A stretch of DNA of 64,000 nt, from assembly GCF_024171865.1 (NCBI RefSeq), contig NZ_JAMTCN010000018.1, positions 1-64,000 of the forward strand, read 5' to 3'. The DNA comes from Prauserella aidingensis. GTDB lineage: Bacteria; Actinomycetota; Actinomycetes; Mycobacteriales; Pseudonocardiaceae. The position numbers and the translations under genes are program-made. The notes beneath the pieces were generated by a model that saw only the letters and a program-made list of their open reading frames with translations, was not told the DNA's origin and searched no databases. Numbering within the stretch: the first letter of the stretch is position 1; each line of letters starts with the position of its first letter. Below, in pieces: positions 58,926 to 64,000 of this stretch.

Positions 58926-59714
58926 GTGACGGGCGTGTGGATCGCAGGCGCGATTCTGATCGTGGCGGGTGTGGCCGCATTCTTCTTCATGCAGCACACC
59001 AAGAAGGAGCTGCACGCGATGATCGGCACGGAGACGCTGTCGATCCCCGAGCTGGAGGCCGAGCGAACGGCCTCCGACGACCTCGGTGCGAAGGGCTCGT
59101 TCCGTAAGATCACCGAGGTCGTCGGCGCGGCGCACCCGCGGCCCGAGGGCGTGCTGACGGCGGAACTGTCCAAGCAGGAATGCGTCTGGTACCGCTACAC
59201 CGTCGAGCGCGAGTACGAGCACGTCGAGTACCGCGACGGCGACCGGCGCACGCGCAGGCGCACCGAGAAGATGGCCGACCACTCGTCCAACGCGGGCTTC
59301 GCCGTGATCGACGAGGCGGGCCGCACGATCGGCGTCGACCCGGGCGGTGAGCGGCCCGACAAGCCCGAACAGGTCATCGACCGGTTCGAGCCGCACGAGG
59401 GCGGCCGCGGCAGCGTCGAACTGTTCGGGATCACACTGCCCAGCTTCGGCGGCGGCAACCGGACGATCGGCTACAAGTACAAGGAATGGATCGTCCGACC
59501 CGGTCAGCGGCTGTACATCCTCGGCGAGGTGCACGACAAGATCGGCCCACTGGTCATCGGCAAGCCGTCCGAGGACGGGCATTTCATCATCTCGACCCGA
59601 TCCGAGTCCGAGCTCCGCAAGTCCCGCGAGACGCAGCACAAACTGCTGGCGCTCGGCACGGTCGCCGGCGTCGTCATCGGCCTCGGACTCCTCGTCGCGG
59701 GGATCGTCGCCTAG
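58926..59714 (+). CDS. GIDE-domain membrane protein
   Basis: A 262-residue protein with an N-terminal transmembrane helix (about 4-22), a soluble domain, and a second transmembrane helix near the C-terminus (about 239-261). The middle (GVLTAELSKQECVWYRYTVERE ... RPGQRLYILGEVHDK ... PLVIGKPSEDGHFIISTRSESELRKS) matches the GIDE domain first described in mitochondrial E3 ligase MUL1; bacterial members have no RING finger and no known function. It begins 19 bp after guaA and may be co-transcribed with it. Confidence 0.85.
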   Translation: MTGVWIAGAILIVAGVAAFFFMQHTKKELHAMIGTETLSIPELEAERTASDDLGAKGSFRKITEVVGAAHPRPEGVLTAELSKQECVWYRYTVEREYEHVEYRDGDRRTRRRTEKMADHSSNAGFAVIDEAGRTIGVDPGGERPDKPEQVIDRFEPHEGGRGSVELFGITLPSFGGGNRTIGYKYKEWIVRPGQRLYILGEVHDKIGPLVIGKPSEDGHFIISTRSESELRKSRETQHKLLALGTVAGVVIGLGLLVAGIVA

Positions 59715-59738
59715 CGACCGCCGCGCCCCACTCCTCAC

Positions 59739-59782
59739 GCCGTGGCCACACCGGAGACGCTCCGATGTGGCCACGGCTTTTT
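59739..59782 (+). terminator. Terminator after the GIDE-domain gene
   Basis: GCCGTGGCCACA (59739-59750) pairs with TGTGGCCACGGC (59766-59777), followed by TTTTT. Between it and the RAE site (59783-59997) no gene was recognised; short GCGTCGAGGGGAAC direct repeats lie near 59903-59934. Confidence 0.9.
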
Positions 59783-59899
59783 CGCGCCATGCCACCGCCG
59801 CAGGGGCACCGGCAGCGCAGGGTGAACCGGAAATCGGTGTCGACGGTCGCGCGGTGTCGGTCGACAACGGCCTGACAGCACGCAGCGTCGACCGCGTGA

Positions 59900-61621
<1,722 letters not shown>

Positions 61622-61627
61622 TGACTT

Positions 61628-61666
61628 GCTCTGGGCCGATGTGTGAGGAGCGCATCGGCCCAGAGC
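61628..61666. terminator. Bidirectional terminator between rox and the small membrane protein gene
   Basis: GCTCTGGGCCGATG (61628-61641) pairs exactly with CATCGGCCCAGAGC (61653-61666), between the convergent stop codons at 61621 and 61668. Confidence 0.88.
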
Positions 61667-61667
61667 G

Positions 61668-61904
61668 TCAGCGGTCCTTGCGCAGCGACGCGGCCAGCAT
61701 GACCACGCCGACCACCACGGCGATGCCCGCGACGACCCAGCGCGGGTCGACATGCCCGATCCACACCGGACCGTCGAAGAACACGTAGCCGGCACCGCCG
61801 AGGGCGGCCAGTCCGGCGAGGAGCGACAGCGGGTCGAACCGGTGCCGGTCGCGGGGGTCCGCGGCCGGATCGGGCGTGTGCTCGAACGGATTCTGCTCAG
61901 CCAT
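61668..61904 (-). CDS. Small two-helix membrane protein
   Basis: A 78-residue protein: a polar N-terminus (MAEQNPFEHTPDPAADPRDRHRF), two transmembrane helices (LSLLAGLAALGGAGYVFF and WVVAGIAVVVGVVMLAASL) and a basic end (RKDR). The start overlaps the stop of the PspC gene by eight bases, so translation is probably coupled and the two products may act together in the membrane. No specific function is recognised. Confidence 0.8.
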   Translation of the reverse strand: MAEQNPFEHTPDPAADPRDRHRFDPLSLLAGLAALGGAGYVFFDGPVWIGHVDPRWVVAGIAVVVGVVMLAASLRKDR

Positions 61905-63171
61905 CGCGCCGCACCTCCACGTTGCCGATACCGGCGTCGAGCCTCAGGTGGAACCGCTGCCCGCCTTCGTCCGTCCCGGTGTCGCCGGCACCGCTGTTGT
62001 TGTCGCCACTGTTGGTCACGTTCACGCCGGTCATGCCGCTCTGCGACTTGTCCAAGCACGTGGCCGTGCCGGTGCGGGCCTTGCAGTCGTAGGTCACGTC
62101 GGCGTCGCGGGGCACGGTGAACGTGATGTCGCCGGTGCCGACCCGGGCCTCGACGGAGATCGGACTACCAGTGTCGGGCAGTTCGGTGAGGTCCACGTCG
62201 ATCGAGCCCGCCGTGAGTTCGTAGGTGTCGAGCTGGTGCGCGTGCTGGGGCGTGTCGCGGATCTCGCCGAGTCCGCCCGGGTAGCCGCCCGGAGGTAACG
62301 CGCTCGTCAGCGCGGCGACCAGGGCCGTCGGCAGAGCGAACCAGATCAGGCCGCGTGCCCCTCCCGTGAACGCGCCGACCAGCAGCCCGCCCGCCAGCAC
62401 GGCCAGCGTCGCCGCGGCCACCTCGGAGACGCCCCACACCGGGCCGAGGAGGGTCGCCGTCACACCTGCGGTGATCACCGCCAGCGCCAGTGTCACGAGC
62501 GTGACCCTGGAGACGCAGCGACGCCTGGACGAGTGTTCTCGCGCGGGTCGTTCCGGTTCCTCGGGCGGCGGCGCGGGAACCGGCGTCGACGCATCGGCCA
62601 GGTGCCAGCCGAGCGGGTTCGCGCCCAGGGCGTCCCAGTCGGCGGTGGCCGTGTCGACCCGGGTGCCGGACTGCGGCGCCGTCGCGCCCGCCGTCCGGGA
62701 AGCGGGCCGGTTGAGGTGCCCTCGCCCGCGGTGCATCAGGTACAGCGCGGTGACGACGAGCGCCAGGCCGACGATGCCGCCGCCGTCCAGCCACGTGCCG
62801 CCGAACGCTAGTCCGAACGCGGGGAAGCACGCCGCGCACAGCAGCAGTGTCAGGCCTTTCGACGTCCCGCTGGCGCCGTGGCCGAGGAGCCCCTCGAATG
62901 CGGACACCTCGTCGTCGGCGGCCGGGAGGAACAGCCAGCCCAGCAGGTACACCGCCGGTCCGACGCCGCCGAAGAACGTCAGGGCGACGAGCGCCACCCG
63001 GATGACGATCGGGTCGATGCCGTACCGCAGGCCGACTCCCGCGGCCACGCCCGCGACCTTGCGTCCCTGCGCGGGGCGGCGGGGTCTGCTCGCCCAGAAG
63101 TCCTTGACCGTCGCCTCGAACCCGTCGAGATGCCGGGTCGCGCCGCTCGTGCTGTTCATGACGTCGAGCAT
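61897..63171 (-). CDS. PspC-domain membrane protein with LiaF-like C-terminal part
   Basis: A 424-residue envelope-stress-type protein. An N-terminal PspC domain (RKVAGVAAGVGLRYGIDPIVIRVALVALTFFGGVGPAVYLLGWLFLP, about 36-83) is followed by several transmembrane helices and a C-terminal beta-rich domain (SIDVDLTELPDTGSPISVEARVGTGDITFTVPRDADVTYDCKART ... LRLDAGIGNVEVRRDG) like the cell-wall-active antibiotic response domain. It is divergent from another PspC gene (63323), the usual actinobacterial pair of a membrane sensor and a histidine kinase. The ATG at 63159 is an alternative start. Confidence 0.9.
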   Translation of the reverse strand: MLDVMNSTSGATRHLDGFEATVKDFWASRPRRPAQGRKVAGVAAGVGLRYGIDPIVIRVALVALTFFGGVGPAVYLLGWLFLPAADDEVSAFEGLLGHGASGTSKGLTLLLCAACFPAFGLAFGGTWLDGGGIVGLALVVTALYLMHRGRGHLNRPASRTAGATAPQSGTRVDTATADWDALGANPLGWHLADASTPVPAPPPEEPERPAREHSSRRRCVSRVTLVTLALAVITAGVTATLLGPVWGVSEVAAATLAVLAGGLLVGAFTGGARGLIWFALPTALVAALTSALPPGGYPGGLGEIRDTPQHAHQLDTYELTAGSIDVDLTELPDTGSPISVEARVGTGDITFTVPRDADVTYDCKARTGTATCLDKSQSGMTGVNVTNSGDNNSGAGDTGTDEGGQRFHLRLDAGIGNVEVRRDG

Positions 63172-63322
63172 GCGCCCCGCGGTGGCCCCGGCACATCGGG
63201 GAGCACCCTGAAACCGTCCCCGAGGGCCACCGGCGGGCCCCGGCGCCGACGAGGACCGTCTCCGGGCCGTGCTTCAGGGGTTTCCCTGATGATTCCGGTC
63301 GCCATCTCTGTGACGATGGACG

Positions 63323-64000
63323 GTGACCATGGATGACGTGCAGGAACAGGGCGCGCAGGAACAGGGCGCGCAGGAACAGGGCGCAGCAGGGCGTCCGGCG
63401 GACACGCGACCCCGGGACGGGGCCGCCGCGCCGGACGCCGGCACCCACGCGTCCGGGGGCGGTGCGCAGGCCCACGGCGCGGTTCCGGCCGCTCCGGTGA
63501 CCGCCGGCGCAGGCCGGCTGTCCGACGGCGACTCCGCCGACGGTCACCCGGCGCAACCGAAGATGTACCGCAGGCGTGGTGGGCGTGCGCTCGCCGGTGT
63601 GGCGGGCGGGCTCGCCGATCACCTCGGCGTCAAGGTCCTGTGGGTGCGGATCGCGTTCGCCGTGCTCGCGGGCCTGGGTGGACTGGGCGTGCTGACGTAC
63701 GGCCTGCTGTGGGCGTTCGTGCCGCAGGAACGCAGGGACACGTCCCGTGCCGAGCTGTCCGGACGGCAGCGGCAACAGGCCTACGGGCTGATCGCGCTCG
63801 GTGTCGGGCTCACCGTCGTCGGCGGTGTGCTGAGCGGCGTGCTCACCGGCTGGGCGGGACTGCCCGTGGCGGTGGTGCTCGTCGGTGTGGCCGTCGTCTG
63901 GCGGGAGGCCGACGAGACGCAACGTCGCCGCTGGCGCAAGGGTGCGAGGTCCGGTGTCGCCGGGGTCGTGTTCGGCGGCGGGGGCGTGTCGGCGACGGTC
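63323..64000 (+). CDS. PspC-domain protein, probably the N-terminal part of a sensor histidine kinase (cut by window edge)
   Basis: The frame is open from the GTG at 63323 (or ATG at 63329) to the window end. It starts with three exact QEQGA repeats (15-nt units), then an Ala/Gly/Asp-rich region, then a PspC domain (KMYRRRGGRALAGVAGGLADHLGVKVLWVRIAFAVLAGLGG) and further transmembrane helices (YGLIALGVGLTVVGGVLSG; VAVVLVGVAVVW). In related actinobacteria such proteins continue into a histidine-kinase ATPase domain and are followed by a LuxR-type regulator; those parts would lie beyond the window. Confidence 0.78.
   Translation, partial: MTMDDVQEQGAQEQGAQEQGAAGRPADTRPRDGAAAPDAGTHASGGGAQAHGAVPAAPVTAGAGRLSDGDSADGHPAQPKMYRRRGGRALAGVAGGLADHLGVKVLWVRIAFAVLAGLGGLGVLTYGLLWAFVPQERRDTSRAELSGRQRQQAYGLIALGVGLTVVGGVLSGVLTGWAGLPVAVVLVGVAVVWREADETQRRRWRKGARSGVAGVVFGGGGVSATV

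Overview
The window is chromosomal DNA of a very high-GC actinobacterium, most likely a member of the Pseudonocardiaceae (Saccharomonospora/Prauserella/Amycolatopsis type). The evidence is GC-rich third codon positions, many GTG/TTG starts with 4-base stop/start overlaps, WhiB, BldM and PspC proteins, a CIRCE-controlled groESL, and a gene order that follows the Mycobacterium tuberculosis block from eccD4/mycP4 through rplM-rpsI-glmM, glmS, alr-tsaEBD, groESL, whiB, sigD-rsdA to guaB-guaB3-guaA. That synteny is recalled from memory, not computed. No tRNA, rRNA or CRISPR array was seen.

Layout. 0-0.3 kb: tail of an IS110-type transposase cut by the window edge. 0.6-11.4 kb: an ESX-4-type type VII secretion (T7SS) locus: mycosin and EccD on the minus strand; EccC, an Hsp70-like/TIGR03931-type protein and a WXG100 pair on the plus strand. 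EccB is not in the window. 11.9-14.8 kb: rplM-rpsI and glmM. 15.0-22.9 kb: two tandem paralogous three-gene cassettes, each with a small helical YxxxE protein, a very large WxG plus glycine-rich protein, and a coiled-coil protein with an acidic tail. They look like T7SS substrates with a partner. The second cassette is translationally coupled to an acyl carrier protein, a ketosynthase and a catalytically dead ketosynthase-like protein (22.9-25.5 kb). This T7SS-substrate/minimal-polyketide-synthase arrangement is the most unusual system in the window.

25.6-37.0 kb: a minus-strand hydrolase, glmS, nnrD, alr, an alpha/beta hydrolase, tsaE, matB (minus), tsaB, rimI, tsaD. This region covers cell-wall precursor synthesis, metabolite repair and tRNA t6A modification. 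37.0-41.9 kb: AraC regulator, LysE exporter, secreted amidase, alpha/beta hydrolase. 42.0-52.7 kb: a tiny Cys-rich ORF, CIRCE-groES-groEL, whiB, a conserved hypothetical gene, a bldM-type regulator with a degenerate receiver, sigD-rsdA, a DUF5319 gene, guaB, guaB3. 52.9-59.7 kb: ChoD-like GMC oxidoreductase, a TPR-like gene, an aldehyde dehydrogenase pseudoenzyme, guaA, a GIDE-domain membrane protein. 59.7-61.6 kb: rifampicin monooxygenase gene with an upstream 19-bp site matching the rifamycin-associated element. 61.7-64 kb: divergent PspC-domain genes, the last cut by the window edge.

Repeats run through the window: a 53-bp palindrome (23-7-23) in four full copies, one of them inside a coding sequence, plus half copies; tandem 21-nt arrays placed directly downstream of four genes and always in the sense direction of the gene they follow; a different array of about 27 nt behind mycP; and a dispersed repeat of about 110 bp in two copies.
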